This document shows positions 44,355-52,698 of a DNA stretch of 64,000 nucleotides, one piece after another; the stretch's first letter is position 1; the number at the start of each line of letters is the position of its first letter. Source of the stretch: Candidatus Neomarinimicrobiota bacterium (GTDB lineage: Bacteria > Fidelibacterota > Marinisomatia > Marinisomatales > S15-B10); the NCBI GenBank assembly GCA_030743815.1, contig JASLRT010000005.1, forward strand, positions 1 through 64,000, in the 5' to 3' direction. The position numbers and the translations under genes were made by a program. The notes beneath the pieces are model-generated. The model ran no database searches, was not told the origin of the DNA, and saw nothing but the letters and a program-made list of their open reading frames with translations.

Positions 44355-45152
44355 TCAATAGCCGCCGGTTCCGAGTTCTCCGTCGTTTTTTGGGGACTCC
44401 CCGGCCGTTTCGCGTTGGCGATAATCATCGAGTATCTCCGCCGTGGCGGTCGCTCCGCAGCGGGTGCCGCCTAAGTCGCGCACCTTGATGAGGCCGTCGA
44501 GGTCGCGCACACCGCCGGCCGCCTTGACCTGGACTTTTTCGGAGCAACTGGAGCGCATCAGGGCGAGGTCGTGCTCAGTGGCTCCCTTGTAGGAGTAGTT
44601 GCCGTCCGCTTGCTTGACGAAACCGTATCCGGTGGAGGTCTTCACCCAATCCGCCCCGGCTCGTTCGCAGATTTGGCAAAGCTTCTTCTTGAAGTCGTCG
44701 CTGTCCAGTCCGGCGCCGCCCTCGGTTAGGAAATCGTTCTCAAAAATCGCCTTCACTTTAGCCCCGTGTTGGTGGGCCTCGTCGCAGACGGTTTTGACGT
44801 CTTGCTCCACGTATTCCCAGTTTCCGCTGAGGGCCTTGCCGAGGTTGACCACCATGTCGATCTCGTCGGCTCCGTCCCGGCAGGCCAGCTCGGTCTCGTA
44901 TCGCTTGGACTCGGTGCAGGAGTTGCCGTGGGGAAACCCGATGACGCATCCCACGTAGACACCGCTACCCTCGAGCAGTTCCTTGGCCCGCTTGACGGCG
45001 TAGGGCTTTATGCAGACGGAGGCGACTTCGTACTTGGCGGCGAGGCGGCAACCGTCTTCCAGATCCTGATCCGTCATCGTCGGGTGCAGGAGGGAGTGGT
45101 CGATCATCTTGGCGAGTTCTTGGTAGCTATATTTCATCTTGGGGCTACTCAT
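44355..45152 (-). CDS. deoC: Deoxyribose-phosphate aldolase
   Basis: 265 residues from the ATG at 45152, which has AGGAGG just upstream; the ATG at 45137 is next best and an earlier one at 45224 is unlikely. Family motifs: I-D-H-S-L-L-H-P-T, V-G-C-V-I-G-F-P-H-G, V-K-A-I-F-E-N-D-F-L, the Schiff-base lysine in W-V-K-T-S-T-G-Y, and V-K-A-A-G-G-V-R. It cleaves 2-deoxyribose-5-phosphate to glyceraldehyde-3-phosphate and acetaldehyde in deoxynucleoside breakdown. By eye the gene is richer in G and C at third positions than its neighbours, hinting at acquisition by transfer, but I have not measured it. Confidence 0.94.
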   Translation of the reverse strand: MSSPKMKYSYQELAKMIDHSLLHPTMTDQDLEDGCRLAAKYEVASVCIKPYAVKRAKELLEGSGVYVGCVIGFPHGNSCTESKRYETELACRDGADEIDMVVNLGKALSGNWEYVEQDVKTVCDEAHQHGAKVKAIFENDFLTEGGAGLDSDDFKKKLCQICERAGADWVKTSTGYGFVKQADGNYSYKGATEHDLALMRSSCSEKVQVKAAGGVRDLDGLIKVRDLGGTRCGATATAEILDDYRQRETAGESPKNDGELGTGGY

Positions 45153-45314
45153 TCTCCTCCTGAAAACCGGCTTGCACACCTGTTTCTCTGGAGACTTCAT
45201 TAATCGCCTCCAATTCCCGGTCAATGCGTTTCTTCAGAATGCTTAAGCCAGTTCTTGTCTATATTCCCTTCGTCTCATTCGAAGCCTTCACAATTGCTGA
45301 TTTGGATGGGCATC

Positions 45315-45343
45315 TTGAGAGGTATATTACACAAATATACACT
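45315..45343 (+). promoter_or_regulatory. Predicted his-arg operon promoter with spacer palindrome
   Basis: TTGAGA (45315-45320, 5 of 6) is followed after 17 bp by TACACT (45338-45343, 4 of 6). The spacer holds a perfect inverted repeat, gtatatt (45322-45328), 5 bp, aatatac (45334-45340), where a repressor could bind and block RNA polymerase. A start near 45350 would give a transcript leader of about 310 nt before hisG. The rest of 45153-45314 shows nothing I can name; it should hold the deoC promoter on the minus strand. Confidence 0.45.
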
Positions 45344-45511
45344 TATTCTGAAAGAGATTGGGATATCCTCTTGTGATGAATCAAAAGATCTTTCATTCAT
45401 TCAAAGAAATCAATGTGGGGCGGTATTCCTTCCGCGACATTTTTCTCCTTCAAGGTTGACCCACAAATTCCTTGTATTCCAATCTGGCCAGTCGTTAACT
45501 TCGCTACTGAT

Positions 45512-45589
45512 ATGGCACAGCGACGACGAATGCATCATCACCATCATTGTATCCTTCTTTCCTATGAGAGGACAGGCGGCGCTGCGTAG
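45512..45589 (+). CDS. Leader peptide with consecutive Arg and His codons
   Basis: A 25-codon frame: ATG, Ala, Gln, three CGA Arg codons (45521-45529), ATG, then five His codons (CAT CAT CAC CAT CAT, 45533-45547), Cys-Ile-Leu-Leu-Ser-Tyr-Glu-Arg-Thr-Gly-Gly-Ala-Ala and TAG. The start is uncertain: the ATG at 45530 would drop the Arg codons, and an in-frame ATG at 45413 would make it 58 residues; none has a good Shine-Dalgarno. Five His codons in a row directly before a terminator and hisG are the hallmark of his-operon leader peptides such as enterobacterial HisL, where ribosome stalling controls termination. The Arg codons are notable because argG and argH lie in the same operon. Confidence 0.75.
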   Translation: MAQRRRMHHHHHCILLSYERTGGAA

Positions 45590-45614
45590 TTCGTAGAGAG
45601 ATATCATAAGACTT

Positions 45615-45645
45615 AAAAGCCCCTGGACTCCCAGGGGCTTTTTTT
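45615..45645 (+). terminator. Attenuator terminator before hisG
   Basis: An 8-bp G/C-rich stem gcccctgg/ccaggggc (45619-45626 with 45631-45638, 4-nt loop), extended by A/U pairs and ending in a seven-T run, lies 18 bp before the hisG ATG and 25 bp after the leader stop. An alternative pairing can be drawn: 45573-45583 (cagg, bulged c, gg, bulged cg, ct) with 45618-45625. It would break the terminator. Its left arm overlaps the last leader codons, so a ribosome reaching the stop would hide it, while one stalled at the Arg/His codons would leave it free. Confidence 0.85.
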
Positions 45646-45663
45646 ATTGATGAAAGGAGAACA

Positions 45664-46539
45664 ATGAATCAGGTATTGAATTTGGGTTTGCCGAAGGGGA
45701 GTCTTCAGGAGAGTACATTTAGTCTGCTGAAGCGGGCGGGCTGGAACTTCGTCGTTTCTGCCCGGGCGTACAAACCGTATTGCGACGATCCAGAGATGGA
45801 AGCCCTTCTCATCCGGGCGCAGGAGATGTCGGCTTACGTGGAACAGGGCATTTTTGATGTGGGTATTACCGGTCTGGACTGGGTTGTTGAAAACGGGTCT
45901 GATGTGGTAGAGGTGTGCGAGCTTGTTTACGCCAAATCCTACATGAGGACTGTGCGGTGGGTGCTTGCGGTTCCGGAAGATTCCGCAGTGAAGACAGTAC
46001 ACGATCTTCACGGCAAGCACATCAGCACCGAAGTGGTCAACATTACGAAAGACTATCTTGCGCACTACGACGTCACCGCCGAGGTGGAATTTTCCTGGGG
46101 CGCCACAGAGGTGAAGCCGGGGCTCTTGACGGATGCGATTGTTGAAGTGACGGAGACCGGTACCTCACTGAGGGCGAACAAGCTCCGTGTCGTAGATACC
46201 GTCATGGAGTCGTCCACCCGCCTCATCGCCAACAAGGAAGCATATGAAGATCAGTGGAAGAAAGGCAAGATTGATAATATTGCCCGCCTGCTCCAGAGTT
46301 CTATCGTCGCGGCCTCCCGGGTGGGATTGAAGATGAATGTGACGAACGAAAACTTGCAGGCAATCATAGATGTGCTCCCCGCCATGAAGACTCCCACGGT
46401 AAGTCCACTCTATAACGGTTCCGGTGCCGCGGTGGAGGTCATTGTTGAGGAAGAGACAGTGCGGGACATTATACCATGTCTTGTTGAGATGGGCGCCACA
46501 GACATCATAGAGTATCCTCTCAATAAGGTAATTCCGTGA
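45664..46539 (+). CDS. hisG: ATP phosphoribosyltransferase, long form
   Basis: 291 residues; Shine-Dalgarno aaaggaga. N-terminal [14 protein letters not shown], then D-V-G-I-T-G-L-D-W and the PRPP-site region [13 protein letters not shown]. The length and the C-terminal domain ([20 protein letters not shown]) make it the long, hexameric type with its own histidine-sensing domain, so no HisZ is needed. It catalyses the first step, ATP plus PRPP to phosphoribosyl-ATP. First gene of the operon, just after the attenuator. Confidence 0.95.
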   Translation: MNQVLNLGLPKGSLQESTFSLLKRAGWNFVVSARAYKPYCDDPEMEALLIRAQEMSAYVEQGIFDVGITGLDWVVENGSDVVEVCELVYAKSYMRTVRWVLAVPEDSAVKTVHDLHGKHISTEVVNITKDYLAHYDVTAEVEFSWGATEVKPGLLTDAIVEVTETGTSLRANKLRVVDTVMESSTRLIANKEAYEDQWKKGKIDNIARLLQSSIVAASRVGLKMNVTNENLQAIIDVLPAMKTPTVSPLYNGSGAAVEVIVEEETVRDIIPCLVEMGATDIIEYPLNKVIP

Positions 46540-47813
46540 TGCTGCCTATCGTTCGGACAGAGGAAGACCTGGAGCAGCGGCTTCAAACTCGCCGGCGGAT
46601 GTTTGCGGGTCAGTGTGTTGCAGTTGATGATATCCTGTCCCGCGTCCGTGAGAATGGGGACGAAGCGGTGAGAAATCTGACACAACAGTACGATGGTATC
46701 TCTGTTGACACACTGCGGGTATCCAGGGAGCGGAGCACTTCCGCCGCAGACTCCCTCAGTCCAGAGTTGCACTCAGCGATCTCGGCGGCGAGTGATAATA
46801 TTAGGCGATTTCACGAGAAACAGTTGCCGGAGAGTTATTCCATTGCCCAGCCCGATGGTACTCGAGTATCATTCCGATGGCGTCCGGTAGAGCGTGCGGG
46901 TGTCTATACACCGAGCGGGCGGTTTCCCCTTTTCTCCTCTGTCCTCATGAACGTTATTCCAGCGCAAGTGGCGGGTGTTCGAGAGATTGCCCTCTGTTCG
47001 CCACCCGGCGCGTCCGGCTATCCCAGTGATTTCATCTTAGCTGTCTGTGGTCTGCTCGGGGTGCCGGAGGTCTACAGGGTGGGCGGAGCGCAGGCCGTCG
47101 CCGCTCTGGCTTACGGCACGGAGAGCATTCCGGCGGTGGACAAGATCACAGGACCGGGGAATGTTTACGTGGCGGCGGCTAAACAGGCGGTAAGCGCCTC
47201 AGTGGGCATCGACGTTCTTGCGGGGCCTACTGAATTGGTGGTCATGGCGGATGAATCTGCCGATCCTGTCAGGGTGGCTACTGACCTCGTCTCACAGGCG
47301 GAACACGACCCGCAGGTATGGTCCGTTCTGTTGACTATCAGTGAAGAGACAGCTTCGGAAGTTAATTGCCGTCTGGAGGACGCTCTGGGCGAGTTGCCGA
47401 CGCGCGCAGCCACCGAAGCAGCGTTGGTGAACAACGGATTCGTCTATGTGGCAGATTCGATTGACAGCTGCATCGCAATGGTGAACAGGATCGCTCCCGA
47501 GCACCTGTCGTTACAGGTGGAAAATCCGGGGCGGTGGGTGGACGCTGTCACCGCGGGGGCTGTCTTTGTCGGCTCAGATACGCCTGTGGCGTGGGGGGAC
47601 TACTGGGCAGGAGCCAACCACACACTACCGACGACTGGTCAGGCGCGATTCAGAGGTCCCCTGTCTGTTTACGATTTTCTGGTTCCCTTCTCGGTCATCG
47701 AATCCCCGCAGTCGGCCGTGAAAGCAAGCGGCAGGTCGGTTGTAGCTCTGGCGGATGCGGAAGGACTTTCGGCACATGCCCGCTCGATTGAATTGAGGAT
47801 GGAAGATGGCTGA
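46539..47813 (+). CDS. hisD: Histidinol dehydrogenase
   Basis: 424 residues from the ATG at 46539, overlapping the hisG stop (TGATG); a GTG one codon earlier is also possible. Motifs: Y-T-P-S-G-R-F-P-L-F-S-S-V-L-M-N, G-P-G-N-V-Y-V-A-A-A-K, A-G-P-T-E-L-V-V-M-A-D, Q-A-E-H-D-P and N-R-I-A-P-E-H-L-S-L. It oxidises histidinol to histidine with two NAD, using a bound zinc. It overlaps hisC by 8 nt. Confidence 0.95.
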   Translation: MLPIVRTEEDLEQRLQTRRRMFAGQCVAVDDILSRVRENGDEAVRNLTQQYDGISVDTLRVSRERSTSAADSLSPELHSAISAASDNIRRFHEKQLPESYSIAQPDGTRVSFRWRPVERAGVYTPSGRFPLFSSVLMNVIPAQVAGVREIALCSPPGASGYPSDFILAVCGLLGVPEVYRVGGAQAVAALAYGTESIPAVDKITGPGNVYVAAAKQAVSASVGIDVLAGPTELVVMADESADPVRVATDLVSQAEHDPQVWSVLLTISEETASEVNCRLEDALGELPTRAATEAALVNNGFVYVADSIDSCIAMVNRIAPEHLSLQVENPGRWVDAVTAGAVFVGSDTPVAWGDYWAGANHTLPTTGQARFRGPLSVYDFLVPFSVIESPQSAVKASGRSVVALADAEGLSAHARSIELRMEDG

Positions 47814-48870
47814 TCCCGGGGTGACACAGTGGATCAGGGAAGAAGTACGCCGCCAGCCAGCCTACCGGGTAAAGAGCGCCGACTACAGTGTGAAGCTGAA
47901 TCAGAACGAGAGTCCCTGGGACTGGACTGAAGATCTGAAGAAAGAGATTTCATCCAGAATCATCAGCTCTCCGTGGAACCGATATCCGGAGCTGATCCCT
48001 TTGCAACTCAGGACAAAGCTGGCCCAATCTCTCAATATTGAGCTGACGCAAATTGTGATCGGCAAGGGGTCGAATGAAGTTCTTCAGGCATTGGCCACAG
48101 CGACTCTCACTAAGGGAGATACTGTCTGTACACTTTCACCTACTTTTGCTGTCTATGACATGGTGGCTGAGCAGCGGGGAGCGGTGGTTCTGGCATCACT
48201 GCTCAGTGACAGATTCGAGCCGAACGAAGTAGATCTGAAGAAAAAGGCCGTACAAGCCAAAGTGATCATCCTGTGCAATCCCAATTCACCCACCGGTACG
48301 CTGATACCGGTCGAGGTTGTCGAGGAGGTGGCCGAGGCAAGTCCAGGGCTGGTGGTGGTGGACGAGGCGTATATTGATTTCTCCGGTGTGACGGCTCTGC
48401 CTCTCGTGAGTGATCATGCCAATCTCGTGGTGACGAGAACTTTCTCCAAAGCATTTGCGCTGGCGGGGTTCCGTCTCGGCTACGCCGTCATGAGTGTGGA
48501 CTTGGCGACGGAAGTTCAGAAATGCCTCCTCCCGTTCAACATAGATATGCCGTCCGCTGTTGCCGGGGAAGTTCTACTAGATCACGCTGACTTTGTGGCT
48601 GAGCGTGCCCGAACGGTCGTGCGGGAACGGGATTGGTTGATTGACAGCTTGAATGACCTGCCGCGAGTCAAAGCCTGGCCGTCTCACGCTAACTTCTTCC
48701 TGCTGGAAACGTCTGCTCGTTCCGCCGCCACGTTCGACGGACTCACTCGACGAGGCATCCTCGTGAGGGATGTTTCCTCCTATCCACTGTGCGGGAACGT
48801 GGTGAGAGTAACGGTGGGAACGCCTGAGGAGAATCAGAAACTTCTGGAAGGAGTTCGAGCTCTGCTGTGA
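47806..48870 (+). CDS. hisC: Histidinol-phosphate aminotransferase
   Basis: 354 residues; fold type I PLP enzyme with K-L-N-Q-N-E-S-P, I-G-K-G-S-N-E-V-L, L-C-N-P-N-S-P-T-G-T, V-V-D-E-A-Y-I-D-F and the PLP lysine in T-F-S-K-A-F-A-L-A-G-F-R-L-G-Y. It converts imidazole-acetol phosphate to histidinol phosphate. It overlaps both hisD (8 nt) and the HAD gene (GTGA, 4 nt). Confidence 0.94.
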   Translation: MADPGVTQWIREEVRRQPAYRVKSADYSVKLNQNESPWDWTEDLKKEISSRIISSPWNRYPELIPLQLRTKLAQSLNIELTQIVIGKGSNEVLQALATATLTKGDTVCTLSPTFAVYDMVAEQRGAVVLASLLSDRFEPNEVDLKKKAVQAKVIILCNPNSPTGTLIPVEVVEEVAEASPGLVVVDEAYIDFSGVTALPLVSDHANLVVTRTFSKAFALAGFRLGYAVMSVDLATEVQKCLLPFNIDMPSAVAGEVLLDHADFVAERARTVVRERDWLIDSLNDLPRVKAWPSHANFFLLETSARSAATFDGLTRRGILVRDVSSYPLCGNVVRVTVGTPEENQKLLEGVRALL

Positions 48871-49673
48871 GATACGACGGTTACATATTCGACATTGACG
48901 GTGTTCTTCTCGATACCAGCCGCTCTTTCATTGCGGCGGTGGTGGAAGCGGTGTCGTACGCCACCTCGTCCGCCGCCTTCACGTTTGATGAGGTGCGACA
49001 GTTGAAGTCCATCCGCGGCTTCAACAACGACTGGAACGCGGCCATCGCCGGCGCATCCTGGGTCGCGTACAGACAGGAGGTAGACTTCCCATCTTTTGCG
49101 CAAGAGGTCGACAGGCACGGCGGCGGAATGTCTGGTTTGAGAGCTTCAGTGAATGAACTCACCCCGCAGTTTGAGTATCATCTCACAAGGCTGGTACAGG
49201 AAGCTTACGGTGGCACCTCAGCGTGCCGGAAGCTTTACGGCTTCGATCCGGAGTTCATAAGAATCCCTGGGCTGTGGCAGACTGAGGTCCCCATGGTGAT
49301 CACTGAGACGATCCGACCTGTCCTCCCCCAATCTGGTATTGTGACAGGACGAAATCGCCGTGAGGCGGAGCAGGCGTTCGAACTCCTGGGCTGGCGTTTG
49401 CCGGACGGCGTTGTGGCTGTATCGGATGATCCTCTCCTTGACAAACCCAATCCGGCAAAGCTGAAGTGTGTCATTAAGAATCTGCAGCGTGAATATCCGC
49501 TGTATGTAGGTGATGTGAGGGACGATCTTGAGCTCGTGAAGAACTATCGTCAGGAGACCGGTCGCCCCCTCAGCTTTTGTCTGGTGGGACGTAATCATTT
49601 AATAGGGGAGTACGACATGAAAGTAGCATCGGTTGGAGAGCTGCTGAAAAGAATGGAACGGAGCGATGCCTGA
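48867..49673 (+). CDS. HAD-family phosphatase in the his operon, candidate histidinol-phosphatase
   Basis: 268 residues from a GTG overlapping the hisC stop. HAD motifs are complete: F-D-I-D-G-V-L-L-D-T (nucleophile and acid/base Asp), S-G-I-V-T-G-R-N, the lysine in D-K-P-N-P-A-K, and Y-V-G-D-V-R-D-D-L. The cap domain is large. The operon otherwise lacks a histidinol-phosphatase, and enterobacterial HisB is a HAD phosphatase fused to the dehydratase encoded by the next gene here. This protein is therefore the best candidate for dephosphorylating histidinol phosphate, though it is not closely similar to the HisB N-terminal domain. It overlaps hisB by 8 nt. Confidence 0.8.
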   Translation: MRYDGYIFDIDGVLLDTSRSFIAAVVEAVSYATSSAAFTFDEVRQLKSIRGFNNDWNAAIAGASWVAYRQEVDFPSFAQEVDRHGGGMSGLRASVNELTPQFEYHLTRLVQEAYGGTSACRKLYGFDPEFIRIPGLWQTEVPMVITETIRPVLPQSGIVTGRNRREAEQAFELLGWRLPDGVVAVSDDPLLDKPNPAKLKCVIKNLQREYPLYVGDVRDDLELVKNYRQETGRPLSFCLVGRNHLIGEYDMKVASVGELLKRMERSDA

Positions 49674-50238
49674 GATCACTCGGACGACGGCGGAGACGAA
49701 TACTCATGTTTCCCTGGATATTCACGGAAAGGGAGAGAGTGAAATTCAGACAGGAATAGGTTTCTTTGACCACATGCTGACCCTGTTAGCTTTCTGGGCG
49801 CGCTGGGACCTGAAGCTGACTTGCGAGGGAGATCTTCACGTGGACACGCACCATACGGTGGAAGACACGGGACTGGCTCTTGGGGAAGTGTTCAAAAAAA
49901 CATGGATTGACAACACGGCCATTGAGCGGATCGTCTATGCGTTCTGTCCGTTGGATGAGGCGTTGAGCAGGGTGGTGGTGGACCTCTGCAACCGCGCCTA
50001 CTGTACATTTGATGCTGATTTCAATGTAGAGAGGGTAGGCGATTACGAAACAGCCATGACCGGTCACTTTTTCAGATCCTTCGCCCAGGAAGCGAGTATC
50101 ACTATGCATATTCATTCCCTCTTCGGCGAAAATGCTCACCATATCATTGAGACCATGTTCAAGGGACTGGGGCTGGCTCTTAGGCGGGCGCTGACGCCCC
50201 GGGAGGGAGGCACAGCTTCCACAAAGGGGAAATTGTGA
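49666..50238 (+). CDS. hisB: Imidazoleglycerol-phosphate dehydratase
   Basis: 190 residues, the single-domain form. Manganese-binding motifs G-F-F-D-H-M-L, H-H-T-V-E-D-T-G and N-A-H-H-I-I-E-T-M-F-K are present, with an N-terminal R-x-T-x-E-T segment. It dehydrates imidazole-glycerol phosphate to imidazole-acetol phosphate. It overlaps hisH by 4 nt. Confidence 0.95.
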   Translation: MPEITRTTAETNTHVSLDIHGKGESEIQTGIGFFDHMLTLLAFWARWDLKLTCEGDLHVDTHHTVEDTGLALGEVFKKTWIDNTAIERIVYAFCPLDEALSRVVVDLCNRAYCTFDADFNVERVGDYETAMTGHFFRSFAQEASITMHIHSLFGENAHHIIETMFKGLGLALRRALTPREGGTASTKGKL

Positions 50239-50831
50239 TCGGCATTGTGGACTATAGCGTGGGCAACATCGGCAGTCTGCGTAATGCTCTGACATATATG
50301 AACATCCCGTGCGTAGTGAAGGGAGATGTTGATGAACTGTCTTATTGCAAGGGACTTATCCTCCCTGGCGTGGGAGCGTTTCAGCCGGCCATGGAAAGGC
50401 TTGACGCTCTTGACCTCGCAACCTTCCTCCAAGAGTGGGCGAACAGCCACCGGCCGCTCATGGGAATCTGCCTCGGGATGCAGTTACTGCTCGACCAGAG
50501 CGAGGAAGATGGTCTGCACAAAGGTCTGGGGCTGATTCGTGGTAATGTCACCAAACTTCAGAATGCGCCAAGGGCGATCCATATCGGATGGAATCAGGTT
50601 GTCCCAGCAAAGACATCTGGCCCATCGTTTGAAAAAGGATATGCCTATTTTGTCCATTCTTATGTCTGTCAGCCGACTGACCAAGACGCCGTAATCGGAA
50701 AAACTTCGTATGGTGATAGTTTTGTCTCCATGCTGCAGTTAGGGAATATCATGGGTGTTCAGTTTCATCCGGAGAAGTCACAAGAATTTGGCCTCGCCAT
50801 TCTGAGGGAGTTCAGTGATGGATGCGTTTAG
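50235..50831 (+). CDS. hisH: Imidazole glycerol phosphate synthase, glutaminase subunit
   Basis: 198 residues from a GTG overlapping the hisB stop. Class I amidotransferase with G-V-G-A-F, G-I-C-L-G-M-Q-L-L (nucleophile Cys ~80), V-H-S-Y and Q-F-H-P-E-K-S. It supplies ammonia to HisF. It overlaps hisA by 14 nt. Confidence 0.94.
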   Translation: MIGIVDYSVGNIGSLRNALTYMNIPCVVKGDVDELSYCKGLILPGVGAFQPAMERLDALDLATFLQEWANSHRPLMGICLGMQLLLDQSEEDGLHKGLGLIRGNVTKLQNAPRAIHIGWNQVVPAKTSGPSFEKGYAYFVHSYVCQPTDQDAVIGKTSYGDSFVSMLQLGNIMGVQFHPEKSQEFGLAILREFSDGCV

Positions 50832-51540
50832 AGTAATCCCGGCCATCGACCTCATTGACGGAAAGTGCGTCCGTCTGACGCAAGGAGACTATGAAACAAG
50901 GCGTGTTTACAGCGATGATCCAGTCGCATTGTCAAGGAAGTTTCTTGAGGTTGGACTTGATCTGGTTCATTTAGTGGATCTGGACGGGGCGAGGAGTGGG
51001 CATCCTATGAACCTGCCGGTGGTGGAGGCTGTCGCAGCCACAGGGATTACTGTAGAGCTCGGAGGCGGGCTGCGTACCATCCACCATCTCCGGCAGGCTA
51101 CGGAAAGTGGGGTGGAGTATCTGATCCTCGGTTCGCGCCTGCTGTCAGACATCACTGTCCTCCGGGAGTGGACTGAACACTTTCCCCACCGGTTTGTGGC
51201 AGCCATTGATGCCCGGGACGGAAAGCTATCCACTCACGGATGGGAGTTCACTACAACAGTTGATGTGACGGAGGTCGTAGAGAAGGTCGAATCTCTGGGA
51301 TTCTCCCGCATCATCTACACTGACATACAGCGTGACGGGATGTTGTCCGGCCTAAACCTGCTACAGCTAAGATCCGTGGCTCGGAGCACAACCCTTCCTG
51401 TTGTAGCCTCAGGTGGAGTAGCTGGTGTGGAGGACATAACTTCCGTGAAGAAACTCCACGCCGCGGGCGTCACCGGTGTGATTGTGGGCAAAGCGTTTTA
51501 CGAGGGGAAGATCACACTGGAGGAGATGAGCCAGTGCTGA
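50818..51540 (+). CDS. hisA: Phosphoribosylformimino-AICAR-phosphate isomerase
   Basis: 240 residues from the ATG at 50818, 7 nt after a gaggga Shine-Dalgarno; a GTG one codon earlier is possible. (beta/alpha)8 barrel with A-I-D-L-I-D-G-K-C-V-R-L (catalytic Asp), L-G-G-G-L-R-T, Y-T-D-I-Q-R-D-G-M-L-S-G (second Asp) and A-S-G-G-V-A. It isomerises ProFAR to PRFAR. It overlaps hisF by 7 nt. Confidence 0.94.
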   Translation: MDAFRVIPAIDLIDGKCVRLTQGDYETRRVYSDDPVALSRKFLEVGLDLVHLVDLDGARSGHPMNLPVVEAVAATGITVELGGGLRTIHHLRQATESGVEYLILGSRLLSDITVLREWTEHFPHRFVAAIDARDGKLSTHGWEFTTTVDVTEVVEKVESLGFSRIIYTDIQRDGMLSGLNLLQLRSVARSTTLPVVASGGVAGVEDITSVKKLHAAGVTGVIVGKAFYEGKITLEEMSQC

Positions 51541-52310
51541 CGCGGCGGATCATACCTTGCCTCGATGTGAAAGACGGTCAGGTGGTGAAGGGGGTAAAGT
51601 TTGTGAACCTGGTCAACGAAGGGAATCCGGTGGAGTTGGCGGCGCGCTATTCTGACTCCGGTGCCGATGAACTTGTGTTTCTTGATATTACGGCGACTTT
51701 GGAATCCCGCCGGCATGTGGTGGATCTGTTGAGGGAAGTGGCGAAGCGGGTGTTCATCCCGTTCACCGTGGGGGGAGGAATCAGAACCACCGACGACATA
51801 GGTGAGATTCTTCACGCCGGTGCCGACAAAGTTTCTATCAATTCAGCCGCCCTTAAGAACCCGGGCCTACTGACGGAAGGGGCGAGGCGGTTCGGTTCCC
51901 AGTGCATCGTTCTGGCTATGGACGTGAAGCGGAATGCCAGCGGCTGGCGGGTTCATTCTCATGGGGGGACGAAACCGACGAAAAGGGAGGCCATCCAGTG
52001 GGCGATGGAAGCGGTGGAGAAAAGTGCCGGAGAAATCTTGCTGACCAGCATGGATGCTGACGGAACACAGAACGGAGTGGACGTAGAACTGACACGCCGG
52101 ATCAGCCGCTCTGTGAATATCCCCGTTATTGCATCAGGGGGGATTGGGACTGTTGACCATTTCAGGGAGGCTATCGAGACGGGAGAGGCGGACGCTGTTC
52201 TGGCGGCATCCGTTTTCCATCGCGGTATCTTCACCGTGCGGGAGGTGAAGGAATCTCTGGCAGCGCATAAGATCCCCATGAGATTGACAGGAGAAGAAAA
52301 TGAACTTTAA
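51534..52310 (+). CDS. hisF: Imidazole glycerol phosphate synthase, cyclase subunit
   Basis: 258 residues from a GTG inside the end of hisA. Barrel motifs [32 protein letters not shown] and A-S-G-G-I-G. With HisH it makes imidazole-glycerol phosphate and AICAR. It overlaps hisI by 11 nt. Confidence 0.95.
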   Translation: MLTRRIIPCLDVKDGQVVKGVKFVNLVNEGNPVELAARYSDSGADELVFLDITATLESRRHVVDLLREVAKRVFIPFTVGGGIRTTDDIGEILHAGADKVSINSAALKNPGLLTEGARRFGSQCIVLAMDVKRNASGWRVHSHGGTKPTKREAIQWAMEAVEKSAGEILLTSMDADGTQNGVDVELTRRISRSVNIPVIASGGIGTVDHFREAIETGEADAVLAASVFHRGIFTVREVKESLAAHKIPMRLTGEENEL

Positions 52311-52698
52311 TGAAGCGAAAACCCTTGTTCAAGAGATGAATCTGAGATTAGATCACAACGGTCTGGTGCCAGCCATCATACAAGATAGTGCCAGTGGCGA
52401 CGTGCTCATGCTTGGGTACATGAGCACGGAAAGTCTCGCCATCTCTCTCGCCGAAGGGAGGACATGCTTCTGGTCCCGAGGCCGCCAGATTCTCTGGCGA
52501 AAGGGAGAAACAAGCGGACATAAACAGGTCGTCTCTTCCATTGCTCTCGATTGTGACCGGGATACCGTGCTGGTGAGTGTGGAACAGACTGGCGCCGCGT
52601 GTCACAATGGTAGCCGTTCGTGTTTTGAAGAGACAATTGAACTTGCGACAGATGAAACTGAGAGCAACGATCAACCTAATAAGGAGGTACAGAAGTGA
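52300..52698 (+). CDS. hisI: Phosphoribosyl-AMP cyclohydrolase
   Basis: 132 residues. HisI motifs V-L-M-L-G-Y-M-S, R-T-C-F-W-S-R-G-R-Q-I-L-W-R-K-G-E-T-S-G-H, and the metal cysteines in D-C-D-R-D and G-A-A-C-H-N-G-S-R-S-C-F. It opens the purine ring of phosphoribosyl-AMP. There is no fused HisE domain, and no hisE gene elsewhere in the window, so the phosphoribosyl-ATP pyrophosphatase must be encoded elsewhere. The stop overlaps the GTG of the pseudogene that follows. Confidence 0.94.
   Translation: MNFNEAKTLVQEMNLRLDHNGLVPAIIQDSASGDVLMLGYMSTESLAISLAEGRTCFWSRGRQILWRKGETSGHKQVVSSIALDCDRDTVLVSVEQTGAACHNGSRSCFEETIELATDETESNDQPNKEVQK

Noticed and set aside
45255-45596. 113-codon plus-strand frame across the deoC-hisG gap
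   Set aside because: Low-complexity, no domain, no ribosome-binding site; it runs in another frame through the His codons and does not explain the leader.
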